NCBI RefSeq assembly: GCF_025398175.1
Contig: NZ_CP099735.1
Coordinates: 248,001 to 312,000, forward strand
DNA from: Photobacterium sp. TY1-4
Lineage (GTDB): Bacteria; Pseudomonadota; Gammaproteobacteria; Enterobacterales; Vibrionaceae
DNA length: 64,000 nt
Direction: 5' to 3'
Made by a program: the position numbers and the translations under genes. The notes beneath the pieces were generated by a model. The model saw only the letters and a program-made list of their open reading frames with translations, was not told the origin of the DNA and did not search any database. Numbering within the stretch: the stretch's first letter is position 1; each line of letters starts with the position of its first letter. Shown here piece by piece: positions 50,562 to 59,170 of this stretch.

Positions 50562-52136
50562 ATGATGAGTAAAATAGATAAGTACAGTATAGATAATACG
50601 GATTACACGGTCGGGCAGGACAATGTCCAGAAATGGGGATTCGATGTCCATAATCCGGTTTTCGGTGCCAGTGCCGGGATGATTCTGTTGTTCTTGATTG
50701 CCGTATTGGTCAGTGATCCGGTATCAGCAAAAGCAGCACTGAACGGTGTCAAAAATAGCATCATTAATAATTTTGATGTGGTGTTCATCTGGTCGGGCAA
50801 CATTTTCGTGATCTTCTGCCTGGCGCTGGTGGTGTCACCGTACGGGAAAATTCGAATTGGTGGCCAGGAGGCAGAGCCTGAATACTCCCGTCCGTCATGG
50901 TTTGCGATGTTGTTCGCTGCCGGGATGGGGATCGGATTGATGTTCTGGAGTGTGGCAGAGCCGGTCGCTTACTATACGGGCTGGTATGAAACGCCGCTGA
51001 ATGTGGCGCCGAATACGCCGGAAGCGGCGAAACTGGCCATGGGTGCGACCATGTATCACTGGGGTTTCCACCCATGGGCGATTTATGCGGTTGTTGCGCT
51101 GTCACTGGCATTCTTTGCCTATAACAAGGGCTTGCCGCTGTCGATCCGTTCGATCTTCTATCCGCTGCTGGGCGATCGTGTCTGGGGTTGGCCGGGTCAC
51201 GTGGTCGATATCCTTGCCGTAGTTGCAACCCTGTTTGGTCTGGCTACATCCCTTGGCTTGGGCGCGCAGCAAGCGGCAAGCGGGATTGAGCATGTGCTTG
51301 GCATCAAGGCGGATATTGGTCTGCAGATTGGGGTGATTACTGTCGTGACCTTCATGGCCGTGCTGTCTGTGGCGCGGGGGATTGACGGTGGTGTGAAGCT
51401 ACTCAGTAACATCAACATGCTGGTCGCGATTGCCTTGCTGGTGTTTGTTGCGCTGGTGGGCTTCGCGGTTTCCATGGGGACGATTCCAATGACCCTCACG
51501 GGTTACCTGGAGAACTTAATCCCGTTGAGTAACCCACACGGCCGTGAAGATGAAACCTGGATGCATGGCTGGACGGTGTTCTACTGGGCGTGGTGGATTT
51601 CCTGGTCACCATTTGTCGGGATGTTCATTGCCCGGGTGTCGAAAGGCCGGACGGTTCGTGAATTCATCATCGCTGTTCTGATTGTGCCGACGCTGGTCAC
51701 TGTGGTGTGGATGTCCGTGTTTGGCGGTCAGGCGATTGATCAGGTGATCAATGGCGTGGGTGTGCTGGGTGAAAAAGGCCTGACATCAGTGCCACTGGCA
51801 ATGTTCGAGATGTTTGAATCGCTGCCGTTCAGCTCTATTTTGTCAGTCATTGCGATTGTGCTGGTGCTGGTTTTCTTCATCACCTCATCTGACTCGGGCT
51901 CACTGGTGATCGATAACATCACCGCGGGTGGCAAGCTGGATGCACCGATGCCGCAGCGTATTTTCTGGGCCCTGATTGAAGGTGCGATTGCAGCAGTGCT
52001 GCTGTATGTAGGCGGGACCGAGGCCATTGAAGCGTTGCAGGCGGGGGCGGTTTCCACCGGTCTGCCGTTTACCATTGTACTCTTGCTGATGTGTGTCAGC
52101 CTGATCATGGGTTTCCGAACGGAGCGATTCCGCTAA
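50562..52136 (+). CDS. BCCT-family osmolyte transporter
   Basis: A 524-residue inner-membrane carrier with about twelve hydrophobic segments. Family blocks include the glycine stretch FAAGMGIGLMFWSVAEPVAYY, MYHWGFHPWAIYAVV, LGLGAQQAASGIEH, and the signature VFYWAWWISWSPFVGMFIARVSKGRT. Members take up betaine, choline, carnitine, ectoine or DMSP with sodium or protons in salt stress; the substrate here is not decided. The C-terminal tail is short (FRTERFR), so it may lack an osmosensing tail of the BetP type. There are no betaine synthesis genes nearby. Confidence 0.93.
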   Translation: MMSKIDKYSIDNTDYTVGQDNVQKWGFDVHNPVFGASAGMILLFLIAVLVSDPVSAKAALNGVKNSIINNFDVVFIWSGNIFVIFCLALVVSPYGKIRIGGQEAEPEYSRPSWFAMLFAAGMGIGLMFWSVAEPVAYYTGWYETPLNVAPNTPEAAKLAMGATMYHWGFHPWAIYAVVALSLAFFAYNKGLPLSIRSIFYPLLGDRVWGWPGHVVDILAVVATLFGLATSLGLGAQQAASGIEHVLGIKADIGLQIGVITVVTFMAVLSVARGIDGGVKLLSNINMLVAIALLVFVALVGFAVSMGTIPMTLTGYLENLIPLSNPHGREDETWMHGWTVFYWAWWISWSPFVGMFIARVSKGRTVREFIIAVLIVPTLVTVVWMSVFGGQAIDQVINGVGVLGEKGLTSVPLAMFEMFESLPFSSILSVIAIVLVLVFFITSSDSGSLVIDNITAGGKLDAPMPQRIFWALIEGAIAAVLLYVGGTEAIEALQAGAVSTGLPFTIVLLLMCVSLIMGFRTERFR

Positions 52137-52161
52137 GGTTGACGAGAGCCATCATCCTGAA

Positions 52162-52193
52162 AAAACGCCGCTGAAATTCAGCGGCGTTTTTGT
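52162..52193. terminator. Bidirectional terminator between the BCCT and DnaQ genes
   Basis: AAAACGCCGCTGAA (52162-52175) pairs with TTCAGCGGCGTTTT (52177-52190) with a minimal AT-centred loop and A- and T-runs on both sides. It serves convergent genes. Confidence 0.93.
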
Positions 52194-52205
52194 CGGTGGG
52201 CTTTA

Positions 52206-52230
52206 ATCACAGCCGTACCGTATCACAGCC
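52206..52230. repeat. 16-bp-period direct repeat across a stop codon
   Basis: ATCACAGCC occurs at 52206-52214 and 52222-52230, a 16-bp period. The second copy contains the stop codon of the minus-strand exonuclease gene at 52223. Confidence 0.6.
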
Positions 52231-52960
52231 ATAAATCAGCAATCGGAGTATCGGGGTCAAAATGGTAGGCAATCTGAGCCTGCAGTAATTCAGCCGTCGC
52301 CAGGGCATCCGTCAGGGCCTGGTGGGGCGGGTAGACCGGCAATCCATAACGCTGACGAGCGCGGCCCAAACGTACCGAGCCTGGTTTTTTGCCTTTTAAT
52401 TTGTTCCACAGGCCGCCAAATTCACGGTGTTGTACCGCAGATTCAATGGCCAGCGTGTCTACGACCGGAAATTGGATCCCTTCATTCAGCCTGGCTTTGA
52501 GTGCGCTGTTCATAAACTCGCGTTCAATCTGGCGGAAATGGACCACCACGATTTTTCCGGCAAGGGCAGACAGCACTTCTTCCAGGACCCGCAGCAGCTC
52601 CGGAGCGCTACTGACATCGGAATCGGTGATGCCGTGGATCACGACGGATTCTTCTTCCAGCGGACGATTCGGGTTCACCACCCATTGTGCGGAGCCCCGG
52701 CAACGGATCCGATGCATATCAAACGGCACTAGCCCGATGCTGATGATTTCATCTTTTTTCGGATCCAGCCCCGTGGTTTCAAAGTCCAGTGCGACAAACG
52801 GTACCTCTTTCAGTGGTGTATCACCACTGACCATGCCAGCAGAGTAGTAGTTCTGCAGGCGTCTGTCTTTGGCCTGATCGGCAAGCATGGCAAAGAAGGT
52901 TGGCCAGTCCGGGGTGTTATGGTTGGTCAGCAACCGGGTGGCCGGTTTTTTATTCAGCAT
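52223..52960 (-). CDS. DnaQ-like 3'-5' exonuclease
   Basis: A 245-residue DEDDh exonuclease. FVALDFETTGLDPKKDEIISIG is Exo I (Asp, Glu), IVVVHFRQIEREFMNSAL is Exo II, and PPHQALTDALATAELL is Exo III with the His of the DEDDh type. It is not the replicative epsilon subunit; it resembles stand-alone paralogues paired with DUF294 proteins in Vibrio and Shewanella. Its start and the stop of the upstream gene overlap (TAATG), so it is co-translated with the cNMP/CBS/DUF294 protein. Confidence 0.9.
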   Translation of the reverse strand: MLNKKPATRLLTNHNTPDWPTFFAMLADQAKDRRLQNYYSAGMVSGDTPLKEVPFVALDFETTGLDPKKDEIISIGLVPFDMHRIRCRGSAQWVVNPNRPLEEESVVIHGITDSDVSSAPELLRVLEEVLSALAGKIVVVHFRQIEREFMNSALKARLNEGIQFPVVDTLAIESAVQHREFGGLWNKLKGKKPGSVRLGRARQRYGLPVYPPHQALTDALATAELLQAQIAYHFDPDTPIADLWL

Positions 52961-54840
52961 TAGCGGCGGTTACCCTGGTAACGAAACTTAATAAAATTCT
53001 GGGCATTGCTGAGGATCTGGAATGCTGCCTTGAGGTTGCGTCGCTCGAAATCAGACATATTCTCCGGCTCAATGCTGTTGTCGGCTTCGATACCGGCTTC
53101 CACGTCCAAGGCCTGGTGGCGAATACGCACCATGTAAATGAACTCCATCGCATCTCGTAAATCCTGACCACGGCCTTTGGGTAAGATCCCGGCCTCAATG
53201 ATGTCATCCAGACGCTCAAAGGAGTTCTGCGAGCGGGAGCCGACAGCCAGCGCGTGCACCCGGATGAGATCGGCCAGCGGTGCTGTCCCGCGCCGTTTCA
53301 GGTTAATTGAGTTGTTGTGGCGGCCGTCTTTTTCCATCACAAAGTCTTTGAAAAAACCCAGGGGTGGGGTTCGGCTGATGGCATTGCGGGCCAGGCAGGC
53401 CAGGAAGCGGTTATTTTTCCGGGCCCGGCGGACAATGAAGCTATTGAGCTGCTCGGCCCATTTCTCGCGGCCATACACCCCGTCGAGATCGAAAAAAATC
53501 GAGCTGTTGAGCAAGGCTTGCGGTTTCGGGTTGTCGATCCAGTCGGCAAAACAATTTTCCCACTCCAGACGGGTTTTGCGCCACTCCGGATTGGTTGCCA
53601 TGATGTCGCCGGTGCAGTAGCTGTAACCGCAGGCGGCCAGACCATCGCAGACAAATTTTGCCAGTTCGGCGAAATACGTCCCGTGTTTTTGAACATCATA
53701 GCTATTGTCCAGAATCAGTGCGTTGTCCTGATCGGTGACAATCAGCTGCTCGTCCCGGGCCATAGAGCCCAGCGCCAGAAAGCAGTAGGGGATCGGTGGC
53801 GGGCCGAGTTTTTCCTCGGCCAGTTCCAGAAGTCGCTGCTTGAAACTGCGGCCGATGACCGCCATGGCGCTGCCGACCATATGGGAGTTGGCATCTTCAT
53901 TGACCATCCGGACAAAACAGTCTTTCACTTGTTCAGACAGCTGTTGAAGGTCGTCCACACTTTGTTGCTGGAAAATCGTGCTCACCAGCAGCAGGCTGTT
54001 TTGGGATTCATAGCGCACGATATCGGTCAGGCCAATGATCCCGATCGGCTGTTTATTGCGCAGCACTGGTAAGTGGTGGACGTTATAACGCAGCATGGTC
54101 AACATGGCTTCGAATACGTAGGCATTGTGATCGAGTGAGATTACCTCTGAGGTCATCACTTCAGATACCGGCGTCGACACATCAATCCCGCTGGCCAGGA
54201 CTCGGGTACAGAGGTCCCGATCGGTGATGATGCCAACCAGCGGTTCATGATCTTCCTCGTCCTCTCCGGCGATCGGATCGGTGATTAGCAGGGAGGAGGT
54301 GTTCTCTTCTGCCATAGTTTTGGCAGCAGTCTGGATCGATTCGTCTTTGCTGATCATCAGCGGATCACGGGTGAGCAGGGTTTTGACCTTGGAAGTTGTC
54401 AGGTCGTTGGCTTCAGTCTGCGTCGACACCACGCTGCGCAGACGTGCACTGTCTTCTACTTCGACGAAATCGGCGAAGGTATCGAACGCATCGTACAGGC
54501 TGTTGAACACGGCCTCGGGGATGCAGTAGATCAGTGTGTCTTCAATCGCCTTGGCCGGCATCCGGACCCGGTTGTTCATGAGCAGACCCATCTGGCCGAA
54601 CAGATCGCCCTGGTCAATCCGGTTGTAAAGCTCCCCCTTACGGCGGTAAATTTCAACGGCGCCGCTGCGGATTAAATACAGGTCATGAATTTCATCCCCA
54701 AAGTGAAGGATCATGGTATCGGCACGATAGTAAGACACCTCAATCTCCAGTGCGACCTGTCGCAGTGTTTCTTCCGGGAGATTATCAAAAGGGGGGTACT
54801 GGCTGATAAAGCTCAGTATTTCGAGCTGTTCTGCTTCCAT
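52960..54840 (-). CDS. cNMP-binding/CBS/DUF294 nucleotidyltransferase-like protein
   Basis: A 626-residue multidomain protein. Residues 15-130 form a cyclic-nucleotide-binding domain (LIRSGAVEIYRRKGELYNRIDQGDLFGQMGLL). Residues 155-285 are two CBS domains (LVGIITDRDLCTRVLASG, NVHHLPVLRNKQPIGIIGLTDIV). Residues 325-450 carry a nucleotidyltransferase core with ALGSMARDEQLIVTDQDNALI (GSxxRxE and TDxD), and a DUF294 C-terminal domain ends the protein. E. coli GlnD-like uridylyltransfer is a possible model, but the substrate is unknown. Translational coupling to a DnaQ-like exonuclease suggests a shared, still unclear role. Confidence 0.92.
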   Translation of the reverse strand: MEAEQLEILSFISQYPPFDNLPEETLRQVALEIEVSYYRADTMILHFGDEIHDLYLIRSGAVEIYRRKGELYNRIDQGDLFGQMGLLMNNRVRMPAKAIEDTLIYCIPEAVFNSLYDAFDTFADFVEVEDSARLRSVVSTQTEANDLTTSKVKTLLTRDPLMISKDESIQTAAKTMAEENTSSLLITDPIAGEDEEDHEPLVGIITDRDLCTRVLASGIDVSTPVSEVMTSEVISLDHNAYVFEAMLTMLRYNVHHLPVLRNKQPIGIIGLTDIVRYESQNSLLLVSTIFQQQSVDDLQQLSEQVKDCFVRMVNEDANSHMVGSAMAVIGRSFKQRLLELAEEKLGPPPIPYCFLALGSMARDEQLIVTDQDNALILDNSYDVQKHGTYFAELAKFVCDGLAACGYSYCTGDIMATNPEWRKTRLEWENCFADWIDNPKPQALLNSSIFFDLDGVYGREKWAEQLNSFIVRRARKNNRFLACLARNAISRTPPLGFFKDFVMEKDGRHNNSINLKRRGTAPLADLIRVHALAVGSRSQNSFERLDDIIEAGILPKGRGQDLRDAMEFIYMVRIRHQALDVEAGIEADNSIEPENMSDFERRNLKAAFQILSNAQNFIKFRYQGNRR

Positions 54841-55058
54841 GATGTGATCCGCTTTGTGCTCAGTTGAAAAATCGTCACCATTATACAGAGTTCTATTAGG
54901 AATGCTTTTGCATTCAGCCTGTTAGACATCAATTGGCCCTCTGTACTGTTCAGTATAACCAAAGCTCCTGTTGTTGCTGGTATCGGTGTCCGAGAATGTG
55001 ACAACCCCGGGGAATGAACGTAAGATGTCCCGGTCATTCAATGTGAAAGGAAATGAAG

Positions 55059-55295
55059 ATGGCAGGGAAACAGTCGCCAATCCTGAAGTGGTTCAAGGTC
55101 TTCCACGGGATCGGGTTGATCATGATTGCCGTGGGTGTCGGGCTCTACGCACTGACGCCGATGGCTTTGTCCCTGAACGGGATGTTGGTGATCAGCTGTC
55201 TGATAGGCATCGGCGGGGTGCTGGTGTCGCCATTTCCGGTGGCCCTGTTTTTCCAGTGGGCCAATGCCTCAGCGGCGGGTAAACCCCGCTCATAA
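55059..55295 (+). CDS. Small membrane protein, two helices
   Basis: A 78-residue protein. A basic N-terminus (MAGKQSPILKWFKVFHGIG) is followed by two hydrophobic helices (LIMIAVGVGLYALTPMAL and MLVISCLIGIGGVLVSPFPVALFF). I recognise no family. AAAGGA lies eight bases before ATG 55059, and the next gene starts 36 bases after it, so the two may be co-transcribed. Membrane topology suggests a hairpin with both ends inside. Confidence 0.72.
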   Translation: MAGKQSPILKWFKVFHGIGLIMIAVGVGLYALTPMALSLNGMLVISCLIGIGGVLVSPFPVALFFQWANASAAGKPRS

Positions 55296-55331
55296 CGATT
55301 CAGCAGTACAACACAGGAAGTTTATAACGCA

Positions 55332-55853
55332 ATGAAGTTTGTTCCTTGTTCCTATGAGGCGCACGGCGACGCCATTCTGGCCATTTTGAATGACGTGATT
55401 CGCCACTCCACCGCACTGTACGATTATCATCCCCGAACCATGGCGAACATGAAATCCTGGTTTGATACCAAAGCGCAGGGCAACTATCCGGTGATAGGGA
55501 TTGAAAATGACGAGGGCACCCTGATGGGGTTTGCCACCTATGGCCGGTTTCGCGAACAGCCCGCGTTCAAGTACACCGTGGAACATTCGTTGTACCTGCA
55601 TGTTGATTTCCGCGGCCGGGGATTGGCAAAACCGTTGATGGCGGAACTGATTTCGGCTGCCCGAGCGCAAGGGATGCATGTGTTGATGGGGGCCATTGAT
55701 GCCGAAAATACCGGCAGTATTGCCCTGCATCAAAAACTGGGCTTCACTCACACTGGCACCATTCGCCAGGCCGGGTTTAAATTTGGTCGTTGGCTGGATT
55801 TAAGTTTGTATCAATTGATTCTGCCGACTCCGGCTTCCCCTTGCGATGGCTGA
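55332..55853 (+). CDS. GNAT acetyltransferase, phosphinothricin-acetyltransferase-like
   Basis: A 173-residue GNAT. ILNDVIRHSTALYDYHPRTMANMKSWFDTK is the N-terminal block of the PAT/YncA group, VEHSLYLHVDFRGRGLAKPLMAELI contains the acetyl-CoA loop (RGRGLA), and GAIDAENTGSIALHQKLGFTHTGTIRQAGFKFGRWLDLSLYQ the C-terminal signature. Family members acetylate phosphinothricin, methionine sulfone or similar amino acids. AGGAAG precedes the ATG. The resistance role is not assured; many members are housekeeping. Confidence 0.9.
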   Translation: MKFVPCSYEAHGDAILAILNDVIRHSTALYDYHPRTMANMKSWFDTKAQGNYPVIGIENDEGTLMGFATYGRFREQPAFKYTVEHSLYLHVDFRGRGLAKPLMAELISAARAQGMHVLMGAIDAENTGSIALHQKLGFTHTGTIRQAGFKFGRWLDLSLYQLILPTPASPCDG

Positions 55854-56097
55854 TTTGTGCTCTTTCGAAGCTGCCACCCGCTATCGGCTGGCGGCTTTGA
55901 CAATGGTTGGAAACGAACTCAGGGTGTGGCAGTAGGAACGAATTTATTCGCTTTTTTTTCGTTAAGGCTCAAATGCTCACCCGAAACGTTGATAATGTGA
56001 TCTTCTCTTAAAATATTGATATTTATAGCTTTCGTTATTGTCCATGTAATATAGAGCTTCTACTCTTATTATTTCCATCAATAACGGAACAATAAGA

Positions 56098-57150
56098 ATG
56101 AAAAAACTTCACCCAGCGATGGCAGTGGCATTTGCTGCTTGTTCATTTTCAGCGTCTGCAACAATCGGGGAGCACCCGGTGATCCTGATCCATGGTTTTC
56201 AGGCCGATCAACTCACCACCAAACCAAACAGCGATGTCGTGGCCCAGGATGGTGCAAACTACTGGCAGGATTTCTGGCTGGCAAAGGCGGATGCCCGGAT
56301 TGACTGGCCGTCGCATGAGCGGGTTGCCGGAAAAATATCAACGGATTATATCTGGCCGAAACTTCAGGAGCTGTCTCGTCAGCAAACCTGTGCCAAAGGC
56401 TGTATTGTGGTGACGCACTCAACCGGGGACTTGGTTGCCCGCTACATGCTGGATAACCAGGCGAACTGGCTGGAAAATGCCGGCCTACAGCCACTGAATA
56501 TTCTCGCCACGTTTGATTTTGCCGGTGCGGGGGGAGGTTCTGAAATGGGCGATCTGGTGGTCAATGCCGCTGAGGGCAGCAGCTGGACGGACGGCGCGCT
56601 GAAACTGGCAATCGAAATGTGGCTGGGTGAGGTGCCGACCCAGGAAAACACCGGGGTCCTGAATGATCTGAAAGTGACCAATGCGCGTCAGTTGGCGCCG
56701 TTGCCGGACAGCCGGGTGCCGCGTTTACGTTTCACTGGGGACAGTTCGGACTATTACCAACTGACTGCCGGGTTCCTGCCGGGGCACGATGACGGTGTGG
56801 TCGCCAGCCACTCTACCTGTGGTGCCAGCCAGGCCGGTGACTATAACAGCTGCTCCATCAGTGTGGCTTATGACGGCAAGCTGGCCCCGCAGTCACGTGG
56901 GGTGGCTGACTTTATGCCGTATCACTACCCGTTGCTGATGGGAGAGGGGTACAGCCATGGCGGCCTGATCGGGAATGTTCACAGTGGCGAGGTGACTGCG
57001 GCCAACCAGCAAGCGACCCTGTTGAATGGCAAGACGGTGTCGATCGCGACGACGGATGAGAAGTACTGGCTGACCGGCAATTACTACCGCTATGTGGATG
57101 GCTCTGAAAGCAAAACCATGTCGGAGTTGGTGGTCGATCTGATCCATTAA
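56098..57150 (+). CDS. Secreted alpha/beta-hydrolase lipase
   Basis: A 350-residue exported hydrolase. The signal peptide MKKLHPAMAVAFAACSFSASA is followed by HPVILIHGFQADQ (oxyanion HG), then the nucleophile elbow IVVTHSTGDLVARYM with Ser 108 (THSTG instead of the usual GHSxG). GHDDGVVASHSTC supplies an Asp, and a C-terminal His (YSHGGLIGNVHS) may complete the triad. Two Cys pairs suggest disulfides. Substrate class is uncertain (lipase or esterase). No lipase chaperone of the LifO type is adjacent; the next gene encodes an unrelated membrane-anchored protein. Confidence 0.85.
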   Translation: MKKLHPAMAVAFAACSFSASATIGEHPVILIHGFQADQLTTKPNSDVVAQDGANYWQDFWLAKADARIDWPSHERVAGKISTDYIWPKLQELSRQQTCAKGCIVVTHSTGDLVARYMLDNQANWLENAGLQPLNILATFDFAGAGGGSEMGDLVVNAAEGSSWTDGALKLAIEMWLGEVPTQENTGVLNDLKVTNARQLAPLPDSRVPRLRFTGDSSDYYQLTAGFLPGHDDGVVASHSTCGASQAGDYNSCSISVAYDGKLAPQSRGVADFMPYHYPLLMGEGYSHGGLIGNVHSGEVTAANQQATLLNGKTVSIATTDEKYWLTGNYYRYVDGSESKTMSELVVDLIH

Positions 57151-57176
57151 TATTCTGTCATTGCGACAGTGACAGT

Positions 57177-57236
57177 CACGGCTTCTGCTTTTGCAACGGC
57201 AACTACAATTTCTTCTGCAACGGCAGTCGCAATAAG
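57177..57236. repeat. Ala/Thr-codon-like repeat downstream of the lipase
   Basis: ACGGC recurs at about 18- and 24-bp spacing, with TTCTGC...TGCAACGGCA repeated twice between 57183 and 57226. In the frame that continues the lipase past its TAA, this stretch reads as Ala/Thr/Ser/Val-rich until TGA at about 57250. It may be slipped repeat DNA or a lost tail. Confidence 0.5.
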
Positions 57237-57247
57237 CCCTCACGTTG

Positions 57248-57279
57248 ATTGAGCCTGGTGCGCTGGCGCCAGGCTCAAT
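57248..57279 (+). terminator. Strong hairpin after the lipase gene
   Basis: ATTGAGCCTGG (57248-57258) pairs perfectly with CCAGGCTCAAT (57269-57279). The ten-base loop can pair further (GC/GC with a G-T). It is very stable, but no T-run follows, so termination is likely but not certain. Confidence 0.55.
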
Positions 57280-57412
57280 GGATGAGGCGATCACAAAACA
57301 CCCGCGCCATGCCGACGGCAGGAGAGCCCTCAGGTTTTCAGTCGGATGGTGTGATATCGATGAAGATGATGTTCGGGTTTGGGCCCGGAACAGCTATTCG
57401 AGCAAACTGTTG

Positions 57413-58516
57413 ATGATGAAATTACGTAAACCAATTTTGGGGGCGCTGGGGCTCAGTGGCCTGGTGGTGCTTGCCTGGGGGCTGATCTCGACCGAGCAAT
57501 CCCCTGCTACTTCAGAGACATCGGTGCATCCGGTTCAAGCCGTGAAGCAGTCTCCCGAGACGGTCGCGAGTCGTGCCGCTGCCGCTTCGGGGGCTGATCC
57601 GATCCCGAATACAACCCCGCAACCATCCGGGGACGGCAGTGAGACTCGCCAGGTGACTGAACGACAGCCGGTGCAACTGGCCCGGCAACTGAGTGCGATT
57701 TCAGAGGTATATGCAACGGAAGTGCAATATCCATCTTACTCGAAGCCGATCACCTCACAGCACGTGAGCTATTTAGAGCCAAACCGCTTCACAGTCGTTG
57801 AAATCCCGGTGCTGGGTGGTAGCAGTACCGCCGCATTGTCACTGCCTAAATATCGATTCTTTGCACCGGAAGGGGTGACGTTGTCACTACAGTCCGATCT
57901 GGCGGTCAATGCAATTCGCTACGAGTTTTATGATGTAAACAATAGTCAGCGTTTTTTGGTGAAGCACACGGATCAAAAAAGCCTGCTCGTGCCGGGCAAT
58001 GCCCGCTGGCCGCAGGAAATCCGGGTGAAAGCAACGGTCGATTTTGACCAGGGAACCGATGTGCTGACGGCCGACTTTCAATACCAGGTCCCGGTGGCGG
58101 TGGTGCTTTCGGCCGAAGCGCCGGTGGCTCAGGGCGCGGATATGCTGATCCCGCTCAATCTCGACGTTTCGGAAGTGGGTATTTACCGGATCCGGGCCAA
58201 CTTGTACCGGGAAGATGGTCAGGTGATTGCGGCACTCAGTCAGAAATCACGATTAGGCGAGGGCCGGCAATCATTAACGCTCAAAGCGCACCAGAGTGTG
58301 CTGGGCGGAACGGACGGTCGGTATTTGTTGAAAAACTGGGTGGTTGAACGGATGTCAGGGATGCCGGGCGAGAAGGCATCTTTCGGGATCAGTCAACAAC
58401 CGGTGATGGCACTCGCGCCGTTTGATGCCTCGGGGTTGCGTCGTGAGGCTTATACGCCCAGCCCGCAGGAGCAGCAGCGTCTTCACTTCTTACGTCAGGC
58501 CGGTGTATCGGAGTAA
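57413..58516 (+). CDS. Membrane-anchored periplasmic protein, unknown function
   Basis: A 367-residue protein. MMKLRKPILGALGLSGLVVLAWGLI is an N-terminal anchor, followed by a Ser/Thr/Pro/Ala-rich linker (about 30-85) and two or more beta-sandwich-like domains (LSLPKYRFFAPEGVTLSLQSDLAVNAIRYEFYD; ADMLIPLNLDVSEVGIYRIRANLYREDGQVIAAL). It loosely recalls DUF4785 proteins, but I would not insist. The layout (anchor, linker, folded domain) is shared with lipase foldases, yet the LifO RxxFDY(F/C)LSAxGE motif is absent. The frame is open to 57245, which lies in a hairpin; 57413 gives the anchor, although the ribosome site is weak. Confidence 0.72.
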   Translation: MMKLRKPILGALGLSGLVVLAWGLISTEQSPATSETSVHPVQAVKQSPETVASRAAAASGADPIPNTTPQPSGDGSETRQVTERQPVQLARQLSAISEVYATEVQYPSYSKPITSQHVSYLEPNRFTVVEIPVLGGSSTAALSLPKYRFFAPEGVTLSLQSDLAVNAIRYEFYDVNNSQRFLVKHTDQKSLLVPGNARWPQEIRVKATVDFDQGTDVLTADFQYQVPVAVVLSAEAPVAQGADMLIPLNLDVSEVGIYRIRANLYREDGQVIAALSQKSRLGEGRQSLTLKAHQSVLGGTDGRYLLKNWVVERMSGMPGEKASFGISQQPVMALAPFDASGLRREAYTPSPQEQQRLHFLRQAGVSE

Positions 58517-58729
58517 TCGGGAAGCTTGTCATGCGGGACTCTCATTTCGGCTCCCGAGTTCCTGCTGTCAAATTCAGGCTTTTCGTTTCCGGCTCCCATC
58601 ACCGGTGCCATAGGGATCGCAAAATCTGGTCTATGTTTAAGGCACAGGTGTGTATCGTTGGGTGTGAGGGCGTAGGCCATTGAAGCGTTAGCTTATCTGA
58701 ACGACAGATACCGTGAGGTCACGGGCCGG

Positions 58730-59170
58730 TTGCAATTTGTCGAACATCATTGCTCAAGGTTGTTGGTGTTATTGACGACGGCACTGACCGGTGTGGCTGT
58801 GGTCGTGGTGGTGAAAAGTGCCTTTTTTTTTGAACCGGCTTTGCCCATCGAGTGGATACGGCTAATCGCGTTGCTGATCGGCATTTTCGCCTTGGTGTGT
58901 GCCTGGGGACACACCTTGCTGGCGCTGAAGTGCGCAGCAGTGCCGCCACCGGAAGAGTTCCGCCGGTTGGTGGAACAGCTGGATGCAGCGGATCAGGCTG
59001 ATCACCATCAACATCTGGCGGAAGCTTATCGCAAAGCGACAGCGCACTTGCTTCACATTGTCGAAGAAAAACAACGGAACCTCTCTCTGGCCTACGAAGA
59101 AATGACCATGAGTGCCTGGTTTTTTGGGATCGTAGCCCTCATTGCGATTGGGATTGAAATCTTGAACTGA
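58730..59170 (+). CDS. Membrane protein with unusual start, unknown function
   Basis: A protein of about 146 residues from TTG 58730 with two N-terminal helices (LLVLLTTALTGVAVVVVVKSA, WIRLIALLIGIFALVCAWGHTLLAL), a helical soluble part (EEFRRLVEQLDAADQADHHQHLAEAYRKATAHLLHIVEEKQRN) and a C-terminal helix (AWFFGIVALIAIGIEIL). The frame continues upstream to a TAG at 58673 with sequence that looks like protein (ALAYLNDRYREVTGRL), yet with no ATG, GTG or TTG. An ATT at 58679 preceded by GAGGG, or a CTG at 58697, may be the true start. No family is recognised. Confidence 0.7.
   Translation: MQFVEHHCSRLLVLLTTALTGVAVVVVVKSAFFFEPALPIEWIRLIALLIGIFALVCAWGHTLLALKCAAVPPPEEFRRLVEQLDAADQADHHQHLAEAYRKATAHLLHIVEEKQRNLSLAYEEMTMSAWFFGIVALIAIGIEILN

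Noticed and set aside
57245..57412. Upstream extension of the membrane-anchored protein to TTG 57245
   Set aside because: The extension reads through a strong hairpin and lacks a ribosome site. The anchor helix and basic start begin at 57413.
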